Of a stretch of 64,000 nt of DNA, positions 52,842 through 61,492 are shown piece after piece. Position 1 is the stretch's first letter, and each line of letters opens with the position of its first letter. Made by a program: the position numbers and the translations under genes. This stretch comes from Allosediminivita sp964397775 (GTDB lineage: Bacteria; Pseudomonadota; Alphaproteobacteria; Rhodobacterales; Rhodobacteraceae): contig CAYNKL010000001.1 of the NCBI GenBank assembly GCA_964397775.1, forward strand, positions 1 to 64,000, read 5' to 3'. The notes under the pieces are model-generated. The model saw nothing but the letters and a program-made list of their open reading frames with translations, made no database searches and was not told the origin of the DNA.

Positions 52842-54673
52842 GCGTGCTCCAGAGCGATCACGCGCGGGTCTTCACTCCACAGCGCCTCGACCAGATCCGA
52901 ACGGTGCCGCAGCACCGCGCGCTGGTTGATCGACCCCTTGTCGGTCACCTCGCCCTTGTCGAAGTCGAGCGGCACCGACAGGAACATCATGCGGGTCACC
53001 CGGCTGGACGATCCCGTGGCCGCCGCCGCATGCGCCGCAAGCCGCTCAGCCGCCTCGTGCCGCACCTTGGGATGGTTCAGAAGCGCCTCGCCGCGCAGGC
53101 TGGTCCCCGTCAGATCCCGCAGCGCGTCCCAGTTCGGGACCACAAGCGCGCCGAGCTCGATATGGCCCTCGCCCGCGATCACCACGTCCGAGGCAAGCCC
53201 GCCCATCTCGTTGGTCAGCTTCGCCCGCAGCGGCCCGACAGCCACCCAGGTCCCCGAGGCCAGCTTGAAGTTCTCGGCCAGACGGCCGTCGAAGACGAAC
53301 CCTTTCGACGCATCTCCGGGCACGGCGAACTTCAGCGCGTCCCCGAAGCTGTAGAAGCCCTCATCGTCGAAGGCCGCATCGGTCAGCTCGGGATTGCGCC
53401 AGTAGCCGGGCGTCACGGAGGGGCTCTTGACCCGGCCTTCCAGCTTGTCGCCCTGCGGCACCAGCTTCAGCACGACACCGTGCGCCGGCACGCCAAGGTT
53501 GCCCGCGTGTTCCTGCCGCTCGGTGCAGACGATCGAGAAGGGCCCCGTTTCGGTCGCGCCGAACCCGGTCGTCAGCAGCACGCCGCCCGGCACCATTTCG
53601 TTGGCGACGCGCGTGATGCGGTCCCAGACCGGCTGGCTCATGCCCGCGCCGGCGTAGAACAGCATCTGCAACCGCTTGAAGAAGGTCTCGCGCAATTCGT
53701 GATCCGTCTCGAAGGCATCGAGCAGCATCTGAAAGCCCAGCGGCACGTTGAAATACCATGTGGGCGAGACATCGCGCAGGTTCTCGATCGTCCGCTCGAT
53801 CCCGTCCGGCGTCGGTCGGCCATCGTCGATGTAATAGGTCCCGCCGTTGTAGGCGATCATGTTGAAGACCTTGTTGCCACTGGCGGTGTGGTTCCAGGGC
53901 GCCCAGTCCACGACGACCGGCGGGGTCTCCTGCATGAAGGTAAAGCACTGGCGGATCATCTGCTGGTTCGCGCACAGCATGCGGTGGGTCTGGATCACCG
54001 CCTTGGGCGTACCCGTCGTCCCCGAGGTGAACAGGAATTTGGCCACGGTCTCGGGCGTGACGGCCGCGTGCGCGGCCTCCATCTCGTCTCTGGGCTGCGT
54101 CGCCAGCAGACTGTCGAAGGACACCGTCTCGCGCCCAGGTATCTCGCCCTTGCAGCAGGCGACGGGCACGTCCGTGCCAAAGACCGCATCAATGCCGGGC
54201 ACGAACTTCGTGACATCCTCGGCAAAGATCAGCCCCGGAGAAAGCTGATCGCCAATGTCGCTCAGCTTGGAAAACTCGCCGCCCGACAGTGCATAGGCCG
54301 GCGCCAACGCGGCCGAGGGCACACCCACGTGCTGCGCCGCCAGCGCGATAAGCGCATGCGCCACCGAGTTGCCGGACAGGATCAGAACCGGCTTCTCGGG
54401 CGACAAGCCGCGGGCCACCAGCGCACTTGCGATCGCACGGATGCGTGCCGCGGCCTCGCCATAGCTCGTCCGGACCCATTCACGATCGGGGCCGCGCTCG
54501 GCCATCCATGTCCGGTCGGGGTCGGTTTCGGCCCAGTCGAAAAGCGGCTCGGTGATCCGATCGGGATAGGGCCCCAGCGGGTCCTCCTGCCAGACCAGGA
54601 TCGTTCCATCGGATCGCGTTTCGGATCGTACCTTCGAGTCCCAAAGCGGGACTTCGACCTTCGATTCGGTCAT
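52838..54673 (-). CDS. fcs: Feruloyl-CoA synthetase (hydroxycinnamate-CoA ligase)
   Basis: A 611-residue AMP-forming acyl-CoA synthetase. The phosphate loop FTSGTTGTPKAV is at 215-226; adenylation motifs GFGATETGPFSIV and YSFGDALKFA follow, then the FCS-type tail FDGRLAENFKLASGTWVAVG. It activates ferulate, p-coumarate or caffeate with CoA. Divergent from the crotonase-marR operon and preceded by a shared control region. Confidence 0.88.
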   Translation of the reverse strand: MTESKVEVPLWDSKVRSETRSDGTILVWQEDPLGPYPDRITEPLFDWAETDPDRTWMAERGPDREWVRTSYGEAAARIRAIASALVARGLSPEKPVLILSGNSVAHALIALAAQHVGVPSAALAPAYALSGGEFSKLSDIGDQLSPGLIFAEDVTKFVPGIDAVFGTDVPVACCKGEIPGRETVSFDSLLATQPRDEMEAAHAAVTPETVAKFLFTSGTTGTPKAVIQTHRMLCANQQMIRQCFTFMQETPPVVVDWAPWNHTASGNKVFNMIAYNGGTYYIDDGRPTPDGIERTIENLRDVSPTWYFNVPLGFQMLLDAFETDHELRETFFKRLQMLFYAGAGMSQPVWDRITRVANEMVPGGVLLTTGFGATETGPFSIVCTERQEHAGNLGVPAHGVVLKLVPQGDKLEGRVKSPSVTPGYWRNPELTDAAFDDEGFYSFGDALKFAVPGDASKGFVFDGRLAENFKLASGTWVAVGPLRAKLTNEMGGLASDVVIAGEGHIELGALVVPNWDALRDLTGTSLRGEALLNHPKVRHEAAERLAAHAAAATGSSSRVTRMMFLSVPLDFDKGEVTDKGSINQRAVLRHRSDLVEALWSEDPRVIALEHA

Positions 54674-54734
54674 GTCTCCTCCTGCATGCCTTGGCCGCGG
54701 GGCAGGCTCCTCTTCCGCCCTCGGTTAAGATGAC

Positions 54735-54764
54735 GTTGACTCGAATCAACTGGTTTGTCTACAA
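54735..54764 (+). promoter_or_regulatory. Hydroxycinnamate promoter with overlapping MarR-type palindrome
   Basis: TTGACT (54736-54741), a 17-nt spacer and CTACAA (54759-54764) form a plausible sigma70 promoter 45 nt before the crotonase gene. The palindrome GTTGACTCGAATCAAC (54735-54750, one mismatched pair) covers the -35 box, as a repressor site would. It is the natural candidate for the MarR protein two genes downstream. Confidence 0.5.
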
Positions 54765-54808
54765 GGAAACAGAATTGAACGTCCGGAGAGACGTCGGGAG
54801 GAAGGCAC

Positions 54809-55609
54809 TTGAACGATGGATCGAGCGGGGCCGAGGGCCTTGTCACCTACGAATTGCGCGGCGATGTCGCCCTGATCGGGCTCAACCGCCCCGACAAGCG
54901 CAACGCCATTTCAGACAGGTTTGTCGAGGCCATCGGCGCCGCCGTGACGCGGGCCACGGACGAGGCAAAGGCCGGCGTCATCCACGGACACGGCCCCCAC
55001 TTCTGCGCGGGCCTCGACCTCTCCGAACACTCCGAAAAGCCGCTGTTCGAAGCCGTGAAGGGCTCGCGCCAGTGGCATCGCATCTTCGACATGATCGAAC
55101 GCGGCCTGATCCCCTTCGTCTCGGCGCTCAGCGGCGCCGTGGTCGGCGGCGGCTTCGAACTCGCCGCCTCGACACAGCTCCGCGTGGCCGACAGCACCGC
55201 TTTCTTCGCCCTGCCCGAGGGCCAGCGCGGCATCTTCGTGGGCGGCGGCGGCTCTGTCCGCATCGCCCGCCTCATCGGCGCGCCCCGCATGGGGGACATG
55301 ATGCTGACCGGGCGCACGCTCGGTGCCGAGGAAATGGAACGCTGGGGCGGCGTCAGCTACGTGGTCCCCGAGGGCGAGGCGCTGACCCGCGCGATCGAGA
55401 TCGCCGCCCGCACCGCCACGAATGCCGAGTTCACAAACTACGCCATTCTCAACGCCCTGCCCCGCATTTCGGACATGTCCTCCGAGGACGGGCTTTTCAC
55501 CGAATCCATGGTCGCCTCGCTGGCCACGATGACCCCGGACGCAAAGCAGCGCCTGCGCGACTTCCTCGAGAAGCGCGCCGCCAAGGTCCAGGCCCCCGGG
55601 AATGGCTGA
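54809..55609 (+). CDS. Crotonase-family enoyl-CoA hydratase (hydroxycinnamoyl-CoA)
   Basis: A 266-residue crotonase. The CoA/oxyanion loop is HFCAGLDLSEHS and VGGGFELAAS; both catalytic Glu residues of hydratases are kept (Glu117, Glu137). The start is TTG 54809, about 8 nt after GGGAGG. It would hydrate feruloyl- or coumaroyl-CoA, and may cleave it to the aldehyde plus acetyl-CoA. Overlaps the marR gene by 8 nt. Confidence 0.86.
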   Translation: MNDGSSGAEGLVTYELRGDVALIGLNRPDKRNAISDRFVEAIGAAVTRATDEAKAGVIHGHGPHFCAGLDLSEHSEKPLFEAVKGSRQWHRIFDMIERGLIPFVSALSGAVVGGGFELAASTQLRVADSTAFFALPEGQRGIFVGGGGSVRIARLIGAPRMGDMMLTGRTLGAEEMERWGGVSYVVPEGEALTRAIEIAARTATNAEFTNYAILNALPRISDMSSEDGLFTESMVASLATMTPDAKQRLRDFLEKRAAKVQAPGNG

Positions 55610-56084
55610 GGCGCTCGAAACCGCTCCCGAGGGACAGTCGATCCGCTTCGGCCCGCTCGCGGAATCGCTCGGTTTCCTGCTGCGTCTCGCCCAGTTGCGC
55701 AGCTTCGAGGACTTCTTCGCCAACCTCGCCGACAAGGGTGTCCGTCCGGGCGAAATGTCGGTGCTGATCGTCATTCAGGACAACCCCGGCATCCGCCAGG
55801 GCGTCGTGGCCCGCGCGCTCGACATCAAGCGCGCGCATATGGCCAAGATGGCCCGTGCGCTCGAAGACGAGGGGCTGATCTCGCGCAGCGTGCCGCAGGA
55901 CGACAAGCGTGCTATGGAACTGCGCCTCACCGAGACCGGCGAGGCGCGCCTCGCCACGCTCCGCCCTGCCTTCGAACGCCACGAGGCCAGCCATGTCAGC
56001 GGACTGACGGCAGCCGAGGCCGAACAGCTGCGCAGCCTCCTGCGCAAATATCTCAACATCGAGGACGGAGGCAGGATCGCATGA
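55602..56084 (+). CDS. MarR-family regulator of hydroxycinnamate genes
   Basis: A 160-residue MarR protein with the winged HTH VLIVIQDNPGIRQGVVARAL, IKRAHMAKMARALEDEGLIS, and wing QDDKRAMELRLTETG. In relatives such as Rhodopseudomonas CouR, hydroxycinnamoyl-CoA releases it from DNA; the same ligand is plausible here. It is coupled on both sides (8-nt overlap upstream, ATGA downstream). Confidence 0.86.
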   Translation: MAEALETAPEGQSIRFGPLAESLGFLLRLAQLRSFEDFFANLADKGVRPGEMSVLIVIQDNPGIRQGVVARALDIKRAHMAKMARALEDEGLISRSVPQDDKRAMELRLTETGEARLATLRPAFERHEASHVSGLTAAEAEQLRSLLRKYLNIEDGGRIA

Positions 56085-56956
56085 ACATCGACGACCTGAT
56101 CGCCATTGACTTCCACACCCACGCCGAGGAGCCCTGCTGCGGCCCGCGTGACGACGGCTACGACGATTTTCAGGCCGCCATGGCGAAGTACTTCAAGAAC
56201 CCGGCGGGCGCCCAGGGCATGCTGCCCTCCGTCCAGCAGACCGCCGAGTACTTCCGCGAACGGCGCATCGGTGCCGTGATCTTCCCCGTCGATTCCGAGC
56301 GCGAGACCGGCTTTCGCCGTTACTCCAACGAGGAAGTCGCACAGATCGCCGCGGAAAACGACGACATCCTGATCCCCTTCGCCAGCATCGACCCCGCCAA
56401 GGGCAAGGCCGGCGCCCGCGAGGCGCGGCGCCTGGTCCGCGAATTCGGCGTGAAGGGCTTCAAGTTCCACCCCACGCTGCAGGGCTTCTGGCCCAACGAC
56501 CGCATGGCCTACCCGCTTTACGAGGCCATCGCCGAGGAAGGCGCCATCATGCTCTTCCACACCGGCCAGACCGGCGTCGGCAGCGGCATGCGAGGCGGCA
56601 TGGGCATGCGGCTGAAGTATTCCAACCCGGTCGCCATCGACGATGTGGCCGTGGACTTTCCCGACACACCCATCGTGCTGGCCCACCCCTCCTTCCCCTG
56701 GACGGAAGAGGGTCTGATGGTCGCCCAGCACAAGCCCAACGTCTACATCGACATGTCCGGATGGTCGCCGAAGTACTTTCCGCCGATCTTCGTGCACTAT
56801 GCGAATTCGATCCTGAAGAAGAAGATGCTCTTCGGCTCCGACTGGCCGGCGATCACGCCCGACCGCTGGCTGGCCGATTTCGACGGGCTCGATCTCAAGG
56901 AGGAGGTGAAGCCGCTGATTCTCAAGGAGAACGCGAGGCGGCTTCTGAAGATGTAA
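56081..56956 (+). CDS. Amidohydrolase-2 family protein, CouO-like
   Basis: A 291-residue TIM-barrel hydrolase. Metal motifs: IDFHTHAEEP (His12, His14), GVKGFKFHPTLQGF, IMLFHTGQTG, VLAHPSFPW and FGSDWPAITP. In Rhodococcus, CouO of this family cleaves a 4-hydroxyphenyl-beta-ketoacyl-CoA; the position here, coupled to the marR gene of a feruloyl-CoA cluster, fits that role. The link is by family and context only. Confidence 0.85.
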   Translation: MNIDDLIAIDFHTHAEEPCCGPRDDGYDDFQAAMAKYFKNPAGAQGMLPSVQQTAEYFRERRIGAVIFPVDSERETGFRRYSNEEVAQIAAENDDILIPFASIDPAKGKAGAREARRLVREFGVKGFKFHPTLQGFWPNDRMAYPLYEAIAEEGAIMLFHTGQTGVGSGMRGGMGMRLKYSNPVAIDDVAVDFPDTPIVLAHPSFPWTEEGLMVAQHKPNVYIDMSGWSPKYFPPIFVHYANSILKKKMLFGSDWPAITPDRWLADFDGLDLKEEVKPLILKENARRLLKM

Positions 56957-56983
56957 CGTCATGACAATTCAGGGAGGATACTC

Positions 56984-58108
56984 ATGACACTTGCGAAATG
57001 GACGACCGCCGCGGCTGCGGCGCTGATGCTGGCACTGCCGGCGACCTCCGACGCGCGCGACCTGCGCATCGCCTCGGGTGCGCCGCCGGCCCACCCCGCG
57101 ACCAGCAACCTCTATGAAAAACTCGCGGAATACCTGCCCGAGGAATCCAACGGCGAGATGGGGACGATCCCGCTCGGCCCCGAGGTCGTGGGCCTTGGCG
57201 GCATGAAGGACGGGCTTCAGACCGGGCTCGTGGACGTCGGCAACCTGCTGCCGCTCTACTTCCCGGCCGACCTGCCGAACTTCGCCCTCGCGGGCGAGCT
57301 GTCGCTCTCGGGCCGCGACCCCCACGCGATGGCCGCAGCCCTGACCGAATACACGGTCAACTGCGCCGAGTGTCAGCAGGAGCTGGCCGACGCCGGCATG
57401 GTCTTCCTCGGGGCGGGTTCGTCCGACCCCTACATGCTCCTGACCAAGGAACCGGTCCGCACCGCCGAGGACCTGCAGGGTCTGCGCCTGCGCTCGGGCG
57501 GCGCGCCCTTCTCGCGCTGGGCCGAGAACTTCGGCGCCGTGCCCGTGTCGATCAGCGTGCTCGAAACCTTCGAGGCGATGAGCCAGGGCACCATCGACGG
57601 CTCCATGGCCTCGATCGGCGACCTGCTCGCCTTCCGGCTGGTTGAACTCGTGAAATACGCGACGCCCATCCCGCTCGGCACCTATTTCTCGACCTCGAAC
57701 TTCACCACGGCGGCCACCACCTGGGAGTCGATGTCCGAGGAAGAGCGCAGCGCGCTGATGCGCGCGGCGAACCGCGCCAACGCCGACTTCACGCAGCACT
57801 GGGGCTACGACTTCGCCAACACCGCCCGCAAGGCCGCCGAAGAGGCAGGCATCGAGTTCCTCGAAGCCGACGAAGCTTTCGCCGAAGCCGCGCGCCAGTT
57901 CGCGCTCGACGACCGCGAAACGGCCGCCGAGGTCTCGGCCGAACGCTTCGGCATGGACGACGCCCCCGCCCGCGTCGAGGAGTTCGTCTCCCTCTTCGAG
58001 AAGTGGGAAGGCATCTCCGAAGAGGTCGGCCACGACCGCGACGCCATGGTCGACCGCATGTGGGAAGAAATCTGGTCCAAGGTCGACGTCTCGTCCTACG
58101 GGCTCTGA
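56984..58108 (+). CDS. TRAP transporter, periplasmic binding protein (DctP family)
   Basis: A 374-residue TRAP solute-binding protein. A signal peptide of about 24 residues (ending SDA) is followed by RDLRIASGAPPAHPATSNLY; the conserved Arg lies in LQGLRLRSGGAPFSRWAENF and VLETFEAMSQGTIDGSMASI follows. A GGGAGGA ribosome site precedes it. Probably imports an aromatic acid such as ferulate, judging from its neighbours. Confidence 0.9.
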   Translation: MTLAKWTTAAAAALMLALPATSDARDLRIASGAPPAHPATSNLYEKLAEYLPEESNGEMGTIPLGPEVVGLGGMKDGLQTGLVDVGNLLPLYFPADLPNFALAGELSLSGRDPHAMAAALTEYTVNCAECQQELADAGMVFLGAGSSDPYMLLTKEPVRTAEDLQGLRLRSGGAPFSRWAENFGAVPVSISVLETFEAMSQGTIDGSMASIGDLLAFRLVELVKYATPIPLGTYFSTSNFTTAATTWESMSEEERSALMRAANRANADFTQHWGYDFANTARKAAEEAGIEFLEADEAFAEAARQFALDDRETAAEVSAERFGMDDAPARVEEFVSLFEKWEGISEEVGHDRDAMVDRMWEEIWSKVDVSSYGL

Positions 58109-58115
58109 ACGCTTC

Positions 58116-58137
58116 GGGGCGGCCCGCCGGCCGCCCC
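58116..58137 (+). repeat. Hairpin between TRAP binding-protein and membrane genes
   Basis: GGGGCGGCC (58116-58124) pairs exactly with GGCCGCCCC (58129-58137) around a 4-nt loop, without T-run. Placed like the hairpins after chvE and smoE. Confidence 0.6.
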
Positions 58138-58168
58138 CACCCTTCATACAGGCAAACGGGGTGTGACG

Positions 58169-58657
58169 ATGAATTCCATCGAACGCGCGGCCGACCGCGT
58201 GGCACAGGGGCTCGCCCTGGTCGGCGCCATCGGCCTCATGGCCCTTCTCCTGCACGTGGCCGCCGAGGTGCTGGCCCGCAACCTTCTGGACCGGCCGATC
58301 CCGGCCACCAACGAGATCGTCTCGCGCTACTACATGGTGCTGATCGCCTTCCTGCCGCTGGCCTGGGTGGAAAGAAGCCGCGCCATGATCTCGGTCGAGA
58401 TCCTCGACTCCTTCCTGCCCTCGCCGCTGATGCGCCTGTCGGACATCCTCGTGGCGGTGATCGCCTGCGTAATCTACGCCGCCATCGCCTGGGTGACCTG
58501 GGGCGACGCGGTGAAGAACTACGCCTCGGGCACATTCGTCGACGTGCTGGGCTACGCCCTGCCCGTCTGGCCCACCTATTTCCTGCCGCCCGCGGGCTTC
58601 CTGCTCGCCGCCCTCATCACGGCGCTGCGCGGCATTCAGATCGCACGGAGACCATGA
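58169..58657 (+). CDS. TRAP transporter, small membrane subunit (DctQ family)
   Basis: A 162-residue four-helix protein with the DctQ mark LLHVAAEVLARNLLDRPIPA and, after it, TNEIVSRYYMVLIAFLPLAW. ATG 58169 or GTG 58163 are both possible starts; GTG has the better spacing to GGGG at 58158-58161. Followed after 1 nt by dctM. Confidence 0.88.
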   Translation: MNSIERAADRVAQGLALVGAIGLMALLLHVAAEVLARNLLDRPIPATNEIVSRYYMVLIAFLPLAWVERSRAMISVEILDSFLPSPLMRLSDILVAVIACVIYAAIAWVTWGDAVKNYASGTFVDVLGYALPVWPTYFLPPAGFLLAALITALRGIQIARRP

Positions 58658-58658
58658 G

Positions 58659-59960
58659 ATGAGCGTCGAAACCGGCTTCTGGGGTGTCGGCATCCTCTTC
58701 GCGCTGCTGCTGCTGCGGGTGCCCGTCGCGCTGTCGCTGATCGCGGTGTCCTTCGGCGGCATCGTCTCGCTGCTGGGCCTGCAACCGGCCTTCGGCATCC
58801 TGTCGAACACGCCCTATTCCTTCGTCGCAAGCTGGACGATGAGCGCCGTGCCCATGTTCCTGCTGATGGGCTTCGTGGCCTTCCACGCGCGGCTGACCGA
58901 AGGCCTTTTCGACGCGGCGAAGGCCCTGCTCTGGCGCGTGCCGGGGGCGCTGGCCGTCTCGTCGATCTTCGCCTGTTCCGGCTTCGCGGCGGTCTGCGGC
59001 TCGTCGCTTGCCACCGCGGCCTCCATGGGCCGCATCGCCATCCCCGAAATGGTCCGTGCCGGCTATTCCCCTGCCATCTCGGCGGGCTCCATCGCCGCGG
59101 GCGGCACCATCGGCGCGCTCATCCCGCCCTCGATCCTGATGATCCTCTACGGCGTCTTCTCCGAGACCTCGATCACCGACGTCTTCCTCGGCGGCGTCAC
59201 CGTGGGCATCATCACCGCCATCAGCTACGCCGCCATCGTGCTCATCCTCGCCTGGACCCGGCCCGACCTCATCCCCCGCGGCCGTCTCGAGGGCAATCAG
59301 CTCTCCATCGGCACAGCGGTGCGCAAGGTCTGGCCGGTGCTCGTGCTGATCCTGCTGGTCTTCGGCGGGCTCTTCTCGGGCTACTTCACCGCGACCGAGG
59401 CGGGTGCCGTCGGCGCCGGTGGCGCGATCCTCTGCGCCGCGGCCGTGGGCACGCTGAACCGCAAGGTCATGAAGGACTCGCTTCTGGAAACCCTCCAGAC
59501 AACGGCCTCGCTGCTCATCATCGGCATCGGCGCCATGATGTTCACCCGTTTCCTCGGCATCACCGGGCTCTCAAGCTTCATCTCGCGCACCATCGGCGGC
59601 GCCGATGTGAGCTACGTGCAGCTCATGTTCATGATCGTGGTGGTCTACCTGCTGCTGGGCATGGTGATGGAGCCCTTCGGTGCCATGCTGGTCACGCTGC
59701 CGGTCTTCCTGCCGCTGCTCAACGCCGAGGGCATCAGCCTCGTCTGGTTCGGCGTCCTCGTGGTCAAGCTGCTGGAAATCGGGATGATCACGCCACCGGT
59801 CGGCCTGAACGTCTTCGTCATACGAAACGTGGCGACGGACTACGTGAGCACGACCCAGATCTTTGCGGGCGTGCTGCCCTTCTTCCTGGTGGACATCGCG
59901 GTGACCGTTCTGATCATCGCGGTGCCCTCTCTGGTGCTGGCGCTGCCGGGGCTCTGGTAG
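58659..59960 (+). CDS. TRAP transporter, large membrane subunit (DctM family)
   Basis: A 433-residue permease with twelve helices. Family motifs: TMSAVPMFLLMGFVAFHARL, GFAAVCGSSLATAASMGRIA, AGGTIGALIPPSILMILYG and GMITPPVGLNVFVIRNVA. Last gene of the plus-strand operon. Confidence 0.92.
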   Translation: MSVETGFWGVGILFALLLLRVPVALSLIAVSFGGIVSLLGLQPAFGILSNTPYSFVASWTMSAVPMFLLMGFVAFHARLTEGLFDAAKALLWRVPGALAVSSIFACSGFAAVCGSSLATAASMGRIAIPEMVRAGYSPAISAGSIAAGGTIGALIPPSILMILYGVFSETSITDVFLGGVTVGIITAISYAAIVLILAWTRPDLIPRGRLEGNQLSIGTAVRKVWPVLVLILLVFGGLFSGYFTATEAGAVGAGGAILCAAAVGTLNRKVMKDSLLETLQTTASLLIIGIGAMMFTRFLGITGLSSFISRTIGGADVSYVQLMFMIVVVYLLLGMVMEPFGAMLVTLPVFLPLLNAEGISLVWFGVLVVKLLEIGMITPPVGLNVFVIRNVATDYVSTTQIFAGVLPFFLVDIAVTVLIIAVPSLVLALPGLW

Positions 59961-59969
59961 CCCCGGCAG
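59943..59969. terminator. Bidirectional stem-loop between dctM and ggpS
   Basis: CTGCCGGGGCT (59943-59953) pairs exactly with AGCCCCGGCAG (59959-59969), an 11-bp stem with a 5-nt loop that includes the dctM stop. The two genes converge with only 16 nt between them, so one hairpin may end both transcripts; T-runs are absent. Confidence 0.55.
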
Positions 59970-59976
59970 GATAGTC

Positions 59977-61491
59977 TCAATCGGCGGTCGCCGGCTCCTT
60001 GGCCGCGTCGCCGGTCTTTTCCCAGTCGCCCAGGGCCTTCATCTGGTCCTCGGCCCAGAAGCGGATGTCGTGCTTGCCCACGATCCGGCGCATGGCCTCC
60101 ATCCGGGTGCGGCGCTCCTCTTCCTCCATACTCAGGGCATGCAGGATCGCGCTGTCCATGGACCGGTGCGAGAAGGGGTTGGTGATGACCGCGGATTCCA
60201 GCTCCACGACCGCGCCCGCGAATTCGGACAGGACCAGAACCCCGTCGCCATCGGTGCGCGCCGCGCAGTATTCCTTGCAGACAAGGTTCATCCCGTCGGC
60301 CAGCGGCGTGATCCAGGCCACGTCGGCGGCGTGGTAATAGGCGACCAGCTCGGTGAAGGGGATCGCGCGCGATACCAGCGCGATGGGCTGCCAGTCGAGG
60401 CTGCCGAACCGCCCGTTGATCTTGCCCGCGACCTGTTCGAGGTCGTTCTGGATTTCCTCGTAGGCCACCATGTTGCGGTTGGCCGCGACCGAGACGTGCA
60501 GCAGCCGCACCTTGCCCACCAGCTCGGGATGGCTCTCCAGCAACCGCTCGAAGCTTTGCAGCTGCGCAGCCCCGCCTTTGGTATAGTCGGTACGCCCCAC
60601 CGACAGGACAAGCTGCGCATCGCCCAGCTCTTCCTTGATCTCCCGTGCGCGCTCTGCCGTTTCCTCGGTCGCCGCGACCTTCTCGATGTAGTCCACGTCG
60701 ACACCCACAGGGCTCGCCTGCAGGTAGATGGTCCGCCCCTCGTAGGACAGCTCCGTCGCCACGCTCTGCTCGGACAGGGCCGAGATCTGCGAGGCAAGCT
60801 CCGGGCTCACCTTCTCGCGCTTGGTGACATCGACCTCGAGCAGCGACCGCGCGGCCGAGACGAAGTTGTTCACGTAGCGCGGGATGTGGAAGCCCACGAC
60901 GTCGCAGGCCAGCAGGCTTTCAAGGATCTCCTTGCGCCAGGGAAGCACGTTGAACATGTCCGCGCTTGGGAACGGCGTGTGGTGGAAGAAGCTGATCTTC
61001 ACGTCCGGACGCAGCCGGCGCAGGTAGCCGGGCACCAGCCACAGGTTGTAGTCGTGCACCCAGACCACGGCGCCGTCCGCTGCCTCGGCCGCGGCCGCCT
61101 CGGCGAAATTCCAGTTCACCTCCCGGAACGTCGGCCAGTCCACAGGGTCGTAGTTGTAGCGTTCCTTGAAGCCGTGAAGGATCGGCCAGAAGGCCTCTTT
61201 CGACGAGATGTGGTAGAAGCTGCTCACCTGCTCCTTGGTCAGCGGCAGGCGCGAGACGTTGTAGCGCCCGTACTGGTCCTCGATCTCGATGACGCGCTCG
61301 AACTCGGGGTTCGCGGGATCCTCGGCCTCTTTCCAGGCGACCCAGGCGCCTTTCTCGAAGCGACCGAAAAAGCTCTTGAGCGTGGGGACGATGCCGTTGG
61401 GGCTCTTGTTCTCCCGGTACTCGATCTTTCCGTCGACCTCGACCTCTTCGTAGGGCTGGCGGTGATAGACGATGACGAGGTTTGAAGACAT
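59977..61491 (-). CDS. ggpS: Glucosylglycerol-phosphate synthase (GT20 family)
   Basis: A 504-residue GT20 glycosyltransferase, relative of trehalose-phosphate synthase. It starts SNLVIVYHRQPYEEVEVDGK, then NKSPNGIVPTLKSFF, WVHDYNLWLVPGYLRRLRP, FFHHTPFPSADMFNVLPWR and LACDVVGFHIPRYVNNFV. These follow cyanobacterial GgpS more closely than OtsA as I recall both. It would join ADP-glucose and sn-glycerol-3-phosphate. The ATG at 61491 has AAGGAG in the end of the phosphatase gene, 1 nt apart. With gpsA and a phosphatase upstream, it completes glucosylglycerol synthesis. Confidence 0.82.
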   Translation of the reverse strand: MSSNLVIVYHRQPYEEVEVDGKIEYRENKSPNGIVPTLKSFFGRFEKGAWVAWKEAEDPANPEFERVIEIEDQYGRYNVSRLPLTKEQVSSFYHISSKEAFWPILHGFKERYNYDPVDWPTFREVNWNFAEAAAAEAADGAVVWVHDYNLWLVPGYLRRLRPDVKISFFHHTPFPSADMFNVLPWRKEILESLLACDVVGFHIPRYVNNFVSAARSLLEVDVTKREKVSPELASQISALSEQSVATELSYEGRTIYLQASPVGVDVDYIEKVAATEETAERAREIKEELGDAQLVLSVGRTDYTKGGAAQLQSFERLLESHPELVGKVRLLHVSVAANRNMVAYEEIQNDLEQVAGKINGRFGSLDWQPIALVSRAIPFTELVAYYHAADVAWITPLADGMNLVCKEYCAARTDGDGVLVLSEFAGAVVELESAVITNPFSHRSMDSAILHALSMEEEERRTRMEAMRRIVGKHDIRFWAEDQMKALGDWEKTGDAAKEPATAD

Positions 61492-61492
61492 G

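Noticed and set aside
56969..58810. 613-codon minus-strand frame opposite the TRAP genes
   Set aside because: Antisense of dctP and dctQ, both of which match their families over the full length.
59977..61491. Annotation as plain trehalose-6-phosphate synthase (OtsA)
   Set aside because: The N-terminal half follows GgpS, and the operon partner is gpsA rather than an otsB; OtsA remains the alternative if an assay shows glucose-6-phosphate as acceptor.
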